The position numbers were made by a program, and so were the translations under genes. Shown piece after piece: positions 8,583-15,880 of a stretch of 64,000 nucleotides of DNA. The DNA is from Acidimicrobiales bacterium (GTDB lineage: Bacteria; Actinomycetota; Acidimicrobiia; Acidimicrobiales; JAHWLA01), in contig DATLNE010000023.1 in the NCBI GenBank assembly GCA_035536915.1, positions 1 through 64,000 of the forward strand. Reading direction: 5' to 3'. Numbering within the stretch: position 1 is the first letter of the stretch; the number at the start of each line of letters is the position of its first letter. The notes beneath the pieces were generated by a model. It did not search any database, was not told where the DNA came from, and saw only the letters and a list, made by a program, of their open reading frames with translations.

Positions 8583-8958
8583 CGACGGTCAGTCCTGCCA
8601 CTTCCACGTAGTCGTCGTCCTGGGTCACGACGGGGATGCGGAGTGCTATCGCAGTGGCGGCGATCCACGAGTCGTTCAGGGGCATGCGACGACCGCTGTC
8701 GAGCAAGAGAACTCGGAGCCTCGCCCATGCATCGGCCACCTGCTCGTCGATGGGGATCGGTTGCAGAGCCAGCGCCGCAGTAAGGGTGGCAAGCCGTCGA
8801 TCGCGCGTCTCGATGTCGGTCGCCGCCAGCACGCCGGCGCGGAGCTCGCCGATGGTGATGACGGAGACGGCAATCTCGTCAGGCAACGCGTCGGTGTCGA
8901 GGGGACGCCGCGCCTCACGAGCGATGAACAGCGTGGTGTCGGCCAGGCCGCGGGTCAC
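8572..8958 (-). CDS. PIN-domain ribonuclease toxin (VapC-type)
   Basis: The 128-residue product has the four acidic positions of a PIN nuclease: D in LADTTLFIARE, E in VITIGELRAG, D in LNDSWIAATA and D in VVTQDDDY. Such toxins cleave tRNA or rRNA and are neutralised by the upstream antitoxin. The GTG start at 8958 lies 2 bp after the stop of the antitoxin gene 8961-9215, the usual order of antitoxin first, so both are one transcript from the minus strand. Length matches the VapC family. Confidence 0.85.
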   Translation of the reverse strand: MTRGLADTTLFIAREARRPLDTDALPDEIAVSVITIGELRAGVLAATDIETRDRRLATLTAALALQPIPIDEQVADAWARLRVLLLDSGRRMPLNDSWIAATAIALRIPVVTQDDDYVEVAGLTVVKV

Positions 8959-8960
8959 CC

Positions 8961-9215
8961 TCAGGGGATGTCGTCGGTCGTGTCGGGGGCCAACTCGGCC
9001 AGGTCGCGCCGCAACCCCTCGTCGGCTTGGTGGGGAACCACCCGGCGCACGAACTCTTCACGTCCGAGCCACTGCGGCCGGCGTCCGACGGGTTGCAACA
9101 CGGCGACCGCTCGACCATCGATGGTGATGGTGATGGTGATGTGCTCACCCGCTTCCACGCGGTCGAGTAGGCCGCGGGTGTTGTTGCGCAGGTCGCGCGA
9201 CGCCGCTTCGCCCAT
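8961..9215 (-). CDS. Phd/YefM-type antitoxin
   Basis: The 84-residue product has the Phd/YefM N-terminal DNA-binding fold: EAASRDLRNNTRGLLDRVEAG, ITITITIDGRAVAVLQPV. The C-terminal half is charged and would wrap the PIN toxin encoded directly downstream. The ATG at 9215 follows a palindrome and a TACGAT hexamer only 6 bp upstream, so the message is probably leaderless and autorepressed. A small ATGGTG tandem repeat on the plus strand (9121-9141) underlies the ITITITI stretch. Confidence 0.85.
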   Translation of the reverse strand: MGEAASRDLRNNTRGLLDRVEAGEHITITITIDGRAVAVLQPVGRRPQWLGREEFVRRVVPHQADEGLRRDLAELAPDTTDDIP

Positions 9216-9224
9216 GCGATAATC

Positions 9225-9240
9225 GTAGCAAGTGTGCTAC
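9225..9240 (-). promoter_or_regulatory. Operator and -10 of the Phd-PIN operon
   Basis: GTAGCA (9225-9230) and TGCTAC (9235-9240) form a perfect dyad with a 4-bp spacer. Read on the minus strand, a TACGAT hexamer overlaps the dyad and lies 6 bp before the antitoxin ATG. This is the expected place for antitoxin binding and autorepression. The dyad also covers the stop codon of the neighbouring glyoxalase-fold gene, so read-through from that gene can enter the operon. Confidence 0.6.
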
Positions 9241-9641
9241 GCGGTCAACCAGAGCTCCAACTGGATGCCATCCGGGTCCTCCAGCGACACGAACGTGCCG
9301 ATGGCCGCGTCTCGCACGGGCGAGTGCGCCACGCCGAGATCGTCGAGGTGGGCAACCCACCGGTCCATCTCGGCCGCGTCGGCCAGGTTGAAGGCGAGGT
9401 GGTCGAGGCCCGTGCGGCGGTGGTCGAAGGCGTCGAGGGAACGGTCGTCGGGCTCGCACAGGGCCAAGGCGAACCCGCTGCCCGCGTCGTACAGCAGGAC
9501 GCGGGGCGAGCCCGCCTGGCCTGCTTCGAGCCGGGCCAGGACCTGCCACCCGAACACCCGCTGGTACCACTCGGCGCTGGCGTCCTTGTCGCGAACGGTG
9601 AGGGCGACATGCGATGCCCCGTTGATCGACGGCGTGCTCAT
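9237..9641 (-). CDS. VOC/glyoxalase-fold protein
   Basis: The 134-residue product has the paired beta-alpha-beta-beta-beta modules of the vicinal-oxygen-chelate superfamily: SHVALTVRDKDASAEWYQRV at the start and LDHLAFNLADAAEMDRWVAH in the second half, ending VSLEDPDGIQLELWL. The metal ligands H (HVAL), H (DHLAF) and E (QLELW) are present, so it could be an active glyoxalase or dioxygenase-like enzyme; the substrate is unknown. A GAGAAT hexamer 6 bp before the ATG suggests a leaderless message. It sits between two toxin-antitoxin pairs, all on the minus strand. Confidence 0.8.
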   Translation of the reverse strand: MSTPSINGASHVALTVRDKDASAEWYQRVFGWQVLARLEAGQAGSPRVLLYDAGSGFALALCEPDDRSLDAFDHRRTGLDHLAFNLADAAEMDRWVAHLDDLGVAHSPVRDAAIGTFVSLEDPDGIQLELWLTA

Positions 9642-9678
9642 CGCCGGATTCTCACACGGCAGCGGGACGCTCTGCCTT

Positions 9679-10095
9679 TCAAAGTCGAAGCGGGGCGACC
9701 GCCACATTCGGGTGGTCGCGGGCGAGCGAGCGGATGTCGTCGGGATCTCCGGTCGAGATGATGCCGCCACCGAGTCGTATCGCCGTGGCTACGACCAGGG
9801 CGTCGACTGTGTGGCACGAGTCGAGGCCGTCTCGGTGGCGGAGCCGTCCTGCCATACGGGCCATCGCCCGGCCGACCGTGATCGTCCCGACACCGCTGTT
9901 CAGCACCCGGTCAACGCCGGCATCGGCTCCCGTACCGCGGTACGCCTCGGCCAATACGGCCGTCGGCACGCGGACCGGCATGTTCCGGCGCGCCGCCCAC
10001 GCGAAAAGGTCACGCAGATGACGAGCGGCGATCGGGTCCGCTGTGCGGTCGGCGAGCACCTCGACCGCACGGGTGTCGAGGACCACTGCCGTCAC
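9679..10095 (-). CDS. PIN-domain ribonuclease toxin (VapC-type), second pair
   Basis: The 138-residue product shows the PIN acidic positions: D in VVLDTRAVEVL, E in VLAEAYRG, D in HTVDALVVATA and D in IISTGDPDD. It differs in sequence from the toxin at 8572-8958, so it is a separate system and not a duplication. Its start overlaps the stop of the antitoxin gene by 4 bp, the coupled arrangement of VapBC-type operons. Confidence 0.85.
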   Translation of the reverse strand: MTAVVLDTRAVEVLADRTADPIAARHLRDLFAWAARRNMPVRVPTAVLAEAYRGTGADAGVDRVLNSGVGTITVGRAMARMAGRLRHRDGLDSCHTVDALVVATAIRLGGGIISTGDPDDIRSLARDHPNVAVAPLRL

Positions 10096-10409
10096 CGCGC
10101 CGCCGATCTGCTCCGAGCGACTGGAGCAGAGGCCTTCTTCTTGGCCGATTTCCGGGCGTGTTTTCCGACTCGTGATGCGGAACCTTGCGCCGCGAGGACG
10201 TCATCGAGCAGCGCGTCGAATGTTGCGAACGCATCCTCGTCGACCGGCCCGAGCTCCTCTTCGAGTTCTGCCACGAAGCCGAGGAGGCGTTGGCGATCGA
10301 GCTGCTGCCGGATGGCTCCGGCCACAAAGGCGCTGACGTTTTCGGCGCCCTCCGCTTGAAGCTGCTCATAAAGGTCGTCCGGAAGACTGACGGAGAGCTT
10401 TCGCGTCAT
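10092..10409 (-). CDS. Ribbon-helix-helix antitoxin
   Basis: The 105-residue product starts with a ribbon-helix-helix DNA-binding domain: RKLSVSLPDDLYEQLQAEG followed by NVSAFVAGAIRQQLDRQR. The C-terminal part contains an acidic helix and ends in a basic Lys/Arg/Ser-rich tail (ARKSAKKKASAP), which is longer than in most RHH antitoxins. It is co-encoded with the PIN toxin downstream through a 4-bp overlap. A perfect 20-bp palindrome lies 5 bp before the ATG, and a TAGGAT hexamer within it is 6 bp from the start. Confidence 0.85.
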   Translation of the reverse strand: MTRKLSVSLPDDLYEQLQAEGAENVSAFVAGAIRQQLDRQRLLGFVAELEEELGPVDEDAFATFDALLDDVLAAQGSASRVGKHARKSAKKKASAPVARSRSAAR

Positions 10410-10414
10410 AGGCT

Positions 10415-10434
10415 GATCCTACCACGGTAGGATC
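10415..10434 (-). promoter_or_regulatory. Palindromic operator of the RHH-PIN operon
   Basis: GATCCTACC (10415-10423) and GGTAGGATC (10426-10434) are perfect inverted arms with a 2-bp centre. On the minus strand the palindrome contains a TAGGAT -10-like hexamer 6 bp before the antitoxin ATG. This is the expected binding site for the ribbon-helix-helix antitoxin, which would block its own leaderless transcript. Confidence 0.65.
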
Positions 10435-10435
10435 G

Positions 10436-10912
10436 TTGGCCTCCGAGTGTTGCGGGTGCCGGCGGCCTCACACGGGAGTGGAGATCCTAGCGGCGTACTC
10501 GAAACAGAGGTGGGAACTGGAACCGCTGGCTGCCGTGCAAGCGCTCCAGCCCTCTCGGACAGCTCGACGAGCCAAACCCAGTACGAAGCAGGTCCAGCTC
10601 CGGCTTCGACCCGAGCAGGCTGCTGACTTGGCCAAGGCCTACCAGGCCGGTGCCCTCATCCGCGAGTTGGCCCAGCGCTACAACATCAACCGCACAACCG
10701 TCATGGCTCACCTCGACCGGCAGGGCGTGCCTACCCGCTACCGACGACTGAGTGAAGCGCAGATCGCCGAAGCGGCGCAGCTCTACCCGCAGGGGTGGTC
10801 GCTCAGGAAGCTCAGCCAGCGCTACGGGACCTCGGACAACACGGTTCGCAGTGCCTTGTTGGCCGCCGGAGTACAGACGCGGCCGAGGCTGGGGAACGAA
10901 CCCAATTCCTAG
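10436..10912 (+). CDS. Helix-turn-helix protein related to recombinase C-terminal domains
   Basis: The 158-residue frame encodes two Hin-type helix-turn-helix motifs in tandem: LAKAYQAGALIRELAQRYN with INRTTVMAHLDRQGVP, and AAQLYPQGWSLRKLSQRYG with TSDNTVRSALLAAGV. Such proteins occur alone in actinobacterial mobile regions and as C-terminal parts of resolvases; no catalytic resolvase domain is present here. The first start is TTG at 10436; GTG at 10478 is also possible, so the N-terminus is unsure. It begins directly beside the operator of the divergent toxin-antitoxin operon. It may mark the left side of the accessory region. Function as regulator or remnant of a transposition gene is open. 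Confidence 0.6.
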   Translation: MASECCGCRRPHTGVEILAAYSKQRWELEPLAAVQALQPSRTARRAKPSTKQVQLRLRPEQAADLAKAYQAGALIRELAQRYNINRTTVMAHLDRQGVPTRYRRLSEAQIAEAAQLYPQGWSLRKLSQRYGTSDNTVRSALLAAGVQTRPRLGNEPNS

Positions 10913-10935
10913 ACCAACCGACACAACGCCTCGAA

Positions 10936-11847
10936 TCAGATGACGGACACTCCGAGGAGCTTTTCGCTGACGATCTCCGGCGACACCAACGCCGGGGTGT
11001 CCACTGTGGGAATTCTCAAACCCTTCGAGAAGAACATGATTTCTGAGCCCTTGTACCGGTCGGCTGCGCTGTAGCTCAAGGAGTACTTGGTCGGTCGGGC
11101 AAAGTTGTAGAGCTTCAGAATCTCAGGAGCGGCGTCGTAGGACACGACCCACGGCCCGGCCAGCGCCTTGACACGATCAGCGATGGCAACGTGGTGCTCG
11201 TGCTCGTAGAAGTTCTCGTAAAGGCCCTCGCCCTTCACGTAGTACGGCGGGTCTAGGTAAATCAGCGATGCCTTGGCGTCGCCGCTCACCCATGGCTCTA
11301 GGAACGCCAACGCGTCTTGGTCGGAGAGTGAGATTCGGTCCCGGTAGCGCGCAATCTTCTCGATGCGCCGGGTCAAGTCCTCGCGGTTGAACCGGGCGTC
11401 GATCTTCCACGTACCCGTCTGATCCTGCCCGCCGATGACGCCCCCGCCGATGATGCCTGAGCGATTGCAGCGGTTCATGAAGAACGTCGAGAAGGCACGG
11501 TCCAGGGGATCGGCGTCCGCATCGTTCTGCACCGCACGTTGGACGTGCCATTCATCCATCGTCAACTGTGCATCCCAGATACGGCGGCACAGCTCTCCGG
11601 GGTGGTTGAGCACCGCCCACCAGAAGGCGTACACGCTGCGGTTGATGTCGTTGATGTGGACGTGGGAGGCGTACTCCTCGAAGAGCAGGCTCAGGGCCAC
11701 ACTGGCACCGCCCGCGTACGGCTCGACGTACTCGCCGCCCACCAGCCCGTTCTCAAGGAACAGCAGCTTCATGAAGTTGGCAACCTTGCCCTTGCCGCCG
11801 GGGTAGCGAAGCGGCGAGGGGAAGCGTCCGAGGGGCACGCCTCCCAT
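10936..11847 (-). CDS. D12-class DNA adenine methyltransferase (Dam-type)
   Basis: The 303-residue product has the D12 methylase order: LRYPGGKGK near the N-terminus, the SAM-binding VEPYAGGASVALSL, and the catalytic YLDPPYYVKG (DPPY). The target-recognition region lies between these motifs, with the conserved NRCNRSG stretch. These enzymes methylate N6 of adenine in a short site. ATG at 11847 is preceded by a good GAGG ribosome-binding site; the frame extends further upstream without features. It lies 25 bp downstream of the ParB-like gene on the same strand, so the two are likely one operon. No cognate restriction enzyme with a classical motif is adjacent. See the finding on this cassette. 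Confidence 0.88.
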   Translation of the reverse strand: MGGVPLGRFPSPLRYPGGKGKVANFMKLLFLENGLVGGEYVEPYAGGASVALSLLFEEYASHVHINDINRSVYAFWWAVLNHPGELCRRIWDAQLTMDEWHVQRAVQNDADADPLDRAFSTFFMNRCNRSGIIGGGVIGGQDQTGTWKIDARFNREDLTRRIEKIARYRDRISLSDQDALAFLEPWVSGDAKASLIYLDPPYYVKGEGLYENFYEHEHHVAIADRVKALAGPWVVSYDAAPEILKLYNFARPTKYSLSYSAADRYKGSEIMFFSKGLRIPTVDTPALVSPEIVSEKLLGVSVI

Positions 11848-11872
11848 TACTAGTACCTCGTCAGGTTGTAGG

Positions 11873-13216
11873 TCACGGCCACAGCTTCTCCATGAACGGC
11901 TCAAGCTCGTCCCAGGCCGTACGCAGCTCGCCAGGCTTGGGATGGACGTAGGGATTGTGCACGTACTGGTTGAAGGTGGTGGTGGATGCTGCGATGACGT
12001 CCTGCGTGTTGGCGATCTTCTCGATCGCCTTCCGAAGCTGGGCGTTGATCCGCTTGGTCTGCTCCAGATGGGCTGCGAGCTCCTTCATCCGCTTGGCCAA
12101 CGGTGCGTTCCGGCGCTGGGCCTCAGTCATCAGCTTGGCCTTCTCGATCTCGTGGTCCACGCTCAGCTCGACGAAGACCCGCAGGAGGACGGCGCAGGCG
12201 TTCGGGCACTGGTCCACGTTGAGTTGCGCCAGCTCGTTGTAGATCGCGTTGATCCGCGGCGGGTTGGGGTTGACCTTGGATTCTTTGGGGATCACTGAGC
12301 TGCGGGTGGTCGCCTTCGGTCGCTTGGTGGACTTCTTGGGCCGCACCACAGCCGGCGTCTTGTGCCCGGAGGCAAGGTCGTCGAGCGTCACCGGCATCTT
12401 CAGCCGCTTCGACTTCGTGGGCAGGTCCTTGCGGGTGAGGGTCTTGATGTACTCGACCCGATCGGGCTTCTCGTAGAGGTTCTTGACCTTGACCCGGCCC
12501 TCCTCCAGGTCGTCGACGACACGGCTGAGTCCTTTGACGACCTCCTCAGCCGGGTAGTGCGAGACCACCGTCTTGCTGTTGTTCACGAGCTCGATCCCAA
12601 GTGCTTCTCGAACCTCGGGCGTGCCCAAGAGGCGCTTCAGGTTCGTGATGATCCCGGTGCCGGACTTCGTTCCACGGAGCTTGTTAACGAAGTCCACGAC
12701 CTGGCCCGTCGGCTGCCGGGCCCCGGTGCGCGCAAGGTACCGGTCCTGTTCGTTCGGGTCCCACTCGACGAGCCCCACGCCTTCATTGGCCCCGGTATGT
12801 CGCAACCTGATCCAGTGCTCAGCATCGGCCTCGTTGTCAAAGAGGACACAGTTCACGGCATCGATGGGGCTGTCGGCGTACTTGCCGGACAGCTCAATGA
12901 GGCGTTTGCGTTCGGCTGGTCCCAGTGCAGGCGTCACGATTGAGGGCGTTTCGAGGGCCTTCACCGCGAGGATGCGTCGGTTGCCTTCGATCACCCGGTA
13001 GCGCTTTAGACGGTCGGGCGTCGGCACGACGGCGGGCAGGGTCGTGGGGTCGAGACCGTTATTGACGATGTCCTCGGCTAGCTTGACCAGCCGCTTGCCC
13101 TGCTGTTTGGCCAGGGCGATGTAAATGGCCTGCTGGGACGGCTGTTCGTCACCCAGGCGGGCGTTGCGCGGGTCAAGCAGTAGGTTGGCGACCGGGATCT
13201 CATCAATTTCGGGCAT
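11873..13216 (-). CDS. ParB N-terminal-domain protein
   Basis: The 447-residue product begins with a ParB/Srx-type domain: EIPVANLLLDPRNARLG, a helical segment, and YRVIEGNRRILAVKAL, which matches the nucleotide-binding or catalytic core of the superfamily. Chromosomal ParB would continue with a helix-turn-helix for parS; instead there is a long region of unassigned sequence, a Lys/Arg-rich linker (VVRPKKSTKRPKATTRSS) and a helical C-terminus. ATG at 13216 follows AAGGAA at good spacing; ATG at 13240 is an alternative. There is no parA nearby, so a role in DNA modification or defence together with the downstream Dam-type methylase is more likely than partitioning; this is inference. Confidence 0.7.
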   Translation of the reverse strand: MPEIDEIPVANLLLDPRNARLGDEQPSQQAIYIALAKQQGKRLVKLAEDIVNNGLDPTTLPAVVPTPDRLKRYRVIEGNRRILAVKALETPSIVTPALGPAERKRLIELSGKYADSPIDAVNCVLFDNEADAEHWIRLRHTGANEGVGLVEWDPNEQDRYLARTGARQPTGQVVDFVNKLRGTKSGTGIITNLKRLLGTPEVREALGIELVNNSKTVVSHYPAEEVVKGLSRVVDDLEEGRVKVKNLYEKPDRVEYIKTLTRKDLPTKSKRLKMPVTLDDLASGHKTPAVVRPKKSTKRPKATTRSSVIPKESKVNPNPPRINAIYNELAQLNVDQCPNACAVLLRVFVELSVDHEIEKAKLMTEAQRRNAPLAKRMKELAAHLEQTKRINAQLRKAIEKIANTQDVIAASTTTFNQYVHNPYVHPKPGELRTAWDELEPFMEKLWP

Positions 13217-13373
13217 GGACAGTTCCTTGTGCTCAGCCATGACTGGGGCACGGAAGAGTAGCCCTGGCCGGGAGACGCGGCTGGTAATTGAAACGGTGCT
13301 CCCAATCGGAGTGTGACTACCCGGTTGGGGGTTGATGACCGCGGGCTGGTCCTGACCGAGCCATCGCCGGGTG

Positions 13374-13401
13374 CTCGGTGGGCGGACTGCCGCCCACCGA
13401 G
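13374..13401 (-). terminator. Perfect 12-bp hairpin after the EEP gene
   Basis: CTCGGTGGGCGG (13374-13385) and CCGCCCACCGAG (13390-13401) pair perfectly around a 4-nt loop. The hairpin lies 2 bp beyond the stop codon of the minus-strand gene 13404-14525. There is no T-run, as is common for actinobacterial terminators. It separates that gene from the ParB-methylase pair. Confidence 0.65.
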
Positions 13402-13403
13402 TC

Positions 13404-14525
13404 TCAGAGAGCTATCTCTGCGTAGATGGCAGCGTGGTCAGATGCGGCATGGACATCTGCCGTCAGCGTCTCGTAGATCGGCCAGGGGTTCTTCGTTCGT
13501 GGACCGCGCCAGATGCCCTTGCGGAAGACGGCACCGCCCGTTGCCTTGCCGTAGAGCTCCGGTGAGAGCAACACGTAATCGATCTTGTCCTTCTCGTTGC
13601 CGCTGCCGAAGGTGCCCTTCCGTCCTCCCCAGTCGAAGTCGGGATGGTCGCTGATGTCGCGCAGGCCGCTGCCATCGAGCAGGGGCTTGAGCGCCTCGCT
13701 GGAAGGGTCATCGTTCAGGTCACCGAGCACGGCGATGTGGCGGTGGCCTTCCTCTCGAAGAGCACGGTAGATCGAGGCGATTCGCGTTGCCTGGCGGGTG
13801 CGGCGCTTCGCGCCGATCCTGTCATCCGGTGCGCTGTACCCCTTGGACTTGAGGTGGTTCACGAGGACGACGAGTCGTGTGCCATCGGGTAGCCGGAGGT
13901 GATACTCGCAGCAGTCGCGGGAGAACACCACGCCTTTGGCGTCGGTATCGAAGATGTGGGATCGGATTTCGAGAAGCGGATATTCGCAGCGGGCCAGGAG
14001 ACCGACGTCGATGCCGCGCTGGTCGTTGCCGTCGACGACCATCACCTGCTCGTAGGGACGGCCGCCGACTTGGCTGAGCATGGCTTCTGTGAAGAGGGCC
14101 AAGGTGGGACGGCTCTCGGCCTCGACAACCCCCATGACATCGGCGTCAACGTCGCAGATCACCATGGCGGTGTGCTTCATGGCCAACTCGTCGACGCGCT
14201 CGGTTTTGAGCTCCACCCATCCGATCCAGTCGGCGCGGCCGGAAGCGGCGACTGTGACCGGCCCCTGCTTCGGCCGCTTGAGAATTCGGCCGCGGATCTT
14301 CCGCAATCGCACGTACGGCCCTTCGTCGTCGTGTAGCAGACCCAGCTCCTCAAACAGGGCAAGGATTCGTTCCGCCACGCCCGGCTCGTGGTAATCGGCG
14401 CACTGCAACAGGGAGTTCAACTCAGCGTGCGCCGCCAATACCGGCGCACCCTCTTTCCAAGTGGCGAGGTTCATCGCTTTCGGCCGGGCGAACAGGTTTT
14501 CAACGTTGAATGAAGCGATACGCAT
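13404..14525 (-). CDS. Endonuclease/exonuclease/phosphatase-family protein
   Basis: The 373-residue product is a complete EEP-fold protein: MRIASFNVENLF at the start, DADVMGVVEAESRP with the metal-binding Glu, VLVNHLKSKG, AVLGDLNDDP with the catalytic Asp-x-Asn, IDYVLLSPEL and the closing AASDHAAIYAEI (SDH). The family includes DNase I-like nucleases and phosphodiesterases. ATG at 14525 is preceded by GGGGGAG. No signal peptide is visible, so it should act in the cytoplasm. It is on the same strand as the ParB-like and methylase genes but is separated by a terminator-like hairpin and 187 bp, so it may be its own unit. Confidence 0.85.
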   Translation of the reverse strand: MRIASFNVENLFARPKAMNLATWKEGAPVLAAHAELNSLLQCADYHEPGVAERILALFEELGLLHDDEGPYVRLRKIRGRILKRPKQGPVTVAASGRADWIGWVELKTERVDELAMKHTAMVICDVDADVMGVVEAESRPTLALFTEAMLSQVGGRPYEQVMVVDGNDQRGIDVGLLARCEYPLLEIRSHIFDTDAKGVVFSRDCCEYHLRLPDGTRLVVLVNHLKSKGYSAPDDRIGAKRRTRQATRIASIYRALREEGHRHIAVLGDLNDDPSSEALKPLLDGSGLRDISDHPDFDWGGRKGTFGSGNEKDKIDYVLLSPELYGKATGGAVFRKGIWRGPRTKNPWPIYETLTADVHAASDHAAIYAEIAL

Positions 14526-14727
14526 GGCTCCCCCTTGTTCGACGTGCCCGAGCTGGTTTATCGGCACCCTTCAGTCGCCACGCTAGAACACCTGTTTTCG
14601 CATTGCTGCTGGAGAGCGGGTAGCGCCAGGCCGGAGGAGACTCAGTACGACAGTTGTCAGCCAGGCCGTAACCCCAATCCCAACGTTGGCGACAAGGTAC
14701 GTCTGAAGGGATCATCCACGAGGGCGG

Positions 14728-14928
14728 CTATAACCGCTCCGTCCGTCTCGCCCAAGCCGCAATGTCCGGCCAGTTCCACAGTCGTTGCCTGCCCACAAAA
14801 GCAATCGGCTTGGGGAAGTCGGGATAACGACGCAGCCAGTCATGGATGACCGCGCTGCGCGCCACCGCGAGGCGGTCGGCGATCTCCTGGGTGCCCACGA
14901 TGTCGTCGGCATCGACCTTCCGTCCCAC
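14728..14928 (-). CDS. AlpA/excisionase-like small DNA-binding protein
   Basis: The 66-residue product has a MerR-like winged helix of the AlpA/excisionase group: IVGTQEIADRLAVARSAVIH, then DWLRRYPDFPKPIAFVGRQ, and WNWPDIAAWARR. Such proteins direct excision of integrated elements or regulate phage-like genes. Start is GTG at 14928, since the helix-turn-helix follows about 10 residues later; a longer frame upstream has no protein-like features. The 201 bp between this gene and the EEP gene (14526-14727) contain nothing I can assign. It is divergent from the operon starting at 15069. Confidence 0.75.
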   Translation of the reverse strand: MGRKVDADDIVGTQEIADRLAVARSAVIHDWLRRYPDFPKPIAFVGRQRLWNWPDIAAWARRTERL

Positions 14929-14956
14929 GGCCCAAACCGTAGGGCTACGACGGTGC

Positions 14957-14985
14957 TTGCGTAAAACTACCCGCACTCGTATGGT
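14957..14985 (+). promoter_or_regulatory. Promoter of the zinc-finger/RHH/XRE operon
   Basis: TTGCGT (14957-14962) and TATGGT (14980-14985) are separated by 17 bp, a good match to a vegetative promoter. The leader that follows includes a GGCCGGGG/CCCCGGCC hairpin (15009-15016 with 15032-15039) before the GGAGG ribosome-binding site of the 15069 gene. Confidence 0.5.
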
Positions 14986-15068
14986 CCCGCGACAACCTGT
15001 AAACGAGTGGCCGGGGCGCTGGTGAGACAGCCCCCGGCCTGGCCGATTCCTGACTGGAGGAACCGACG

Positions 15069-15638
15069 ATGGCTGACGATAGGACACCGGCTCCCACGCA
15101 TCGAGCGGCAGCCGAACGGCTGCACGACGACCTGCTCAATGAACTGACGCCTGCAGAGTGGCGGCTAGTCGTCAGCCTGGTGGAGGCACTGGCCACCAGT
15201 GACGAGGCCGAGTGCCCCGTCTGTCGCCGCCAGATCGACCGGGTGAGCCTGGCCGAGCACCTGGCGAGCTGCAGAGATTCTTCCGTAACCCGTACCCGTC
15301 GTCTCGAAGTCGTCGACGCCAACGGCCGGGTACGCCTCCTCGTCGGACAACTTGACCACCCACCAGCTCCGTCCACGGTCGGCCTAGCCCTGCTCGATGA
15401 GACCGGGCACGAGCGAGCCGTGCTGTCCTTGGAGCCCGAAGGGCCGCAGCTGGAACTGACCAGCCAGGGCCACAACACAGCAGTGCTGCTCGGGGTAGCG
15501 GATCCGGGCGGCGAGGTCGATGCCAACACCTACTTGGTGCTGTTCGACCACGAGGCGACACCGGCGGCCGCTTGGCGGGTCAACGCCGCCGGGAAGCTGC
15601 TGGTGTTTGCGGCCTCGACCGAGACGTCGGGGACGTGA
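15069..15638 (+). CDS. Zinc-finger protein of unknown function
   Basis: The 189-residue product contains a C2HC zinc-finger-like motif, CPVCRRQIDRVSLAEHLASC, near residues 50-69, preceded by a short helical region. The remaining 110 residues consist of repeated beta-strand segments (LEVVDANGRVRLLVG, VGLALLDETGHERAVLSLE, AAWRVNAAGKLLVF) that look like a small beta-solenoid. I do not recognise the family. A GGAGG ribosome-binding site precedes the ATG. Its stop overlaps the GTG start of the RHH gene (GTGA), which overlaps the XRE gene in the same way, so the three are a tightly coupled operon. Confidence 0.65.
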   Translation: MADDRTPAPTHRAAAERLHDDLLNELTPAEWRLVVSLVEALATSDEAECPVCRRQIDRVSLAEHLASCRDSSVTRTRRLEVVDANGRVRLLVGQLDHPPAPSTVGLALLDETGHERAVLSLEPEGPQLELTSQGHNTAVLLGVADPGGEVDANTYLVLFDHEATPAAAWRVNAAGKLLVFAASTETSGT

Positions 15639-15880
15639 GCGTGCGCAGCCCGGGCCACCGATCCGGCGATGATGATGCCGCCCCGTTCACCCTCCGGTTG
15701 CCGAGGCCGGTCTATGAGGCGCTGCGGGCGCTGGCCTACGGGCTCGACACCACCCGGTCCACACTCATCATCGAGGCGGTGCGCGAGTACGTCCGTCGTC
15801 GGAGCGAGGCCGAACTGGACGGCATGCCCGACGGCATCGCCGAGCACCTGCGCTCAGCCGTGGCGCAACTCGATCGGTGA
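15635..15880 (+). CDS. Ribbon-helix-helix (CopG/Arc-like) protein
   Basis: The 81-residue product has a ribbon-helix-helix pattern: PFTLRLPRPVYEALRALAYG then TTRSTLIIEAVREYVRRRS. It could be an operon regulator or antitoxin. Start is GTG at 15635, overlapping the TGA of the zinc-finger gene by 4 bp; its own stop overlaps the next start by 4 bp. No PIN or RelE-type toxin is present beside it. Confidence 0.7.
   Translation: MSVRSPGHRSGDDDAAPFTLRLPRPVYEALRALAYGLDTTRSTLIIEAVREYVRRRSEAELDGMPDGIAEHLRSAVAQLDR

Noticed and set aside
9121-9141. ATGGTG tandem repeat in the Phd antitoxin gene as a phase-variation tract
   Set aside because: Copy-number change of a hexamer would not shift the frame, and the tract is only about three and a half units long.
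10440-10520. Candidate left attachment site of the mobile element
   Set aside because: The stretch GTGGAG...ACTCGAA loosely recalls the tRNA 3' region, but the bases do not align beyond six identities, so it is no better than chance.
13217-13240. Earlier ATG for the ParB-like gene
   Set aside because: It lacks a ribosome-binding site, while ATG at 13216 has AAGGAA at the right distance; the earlier start is not excluded.
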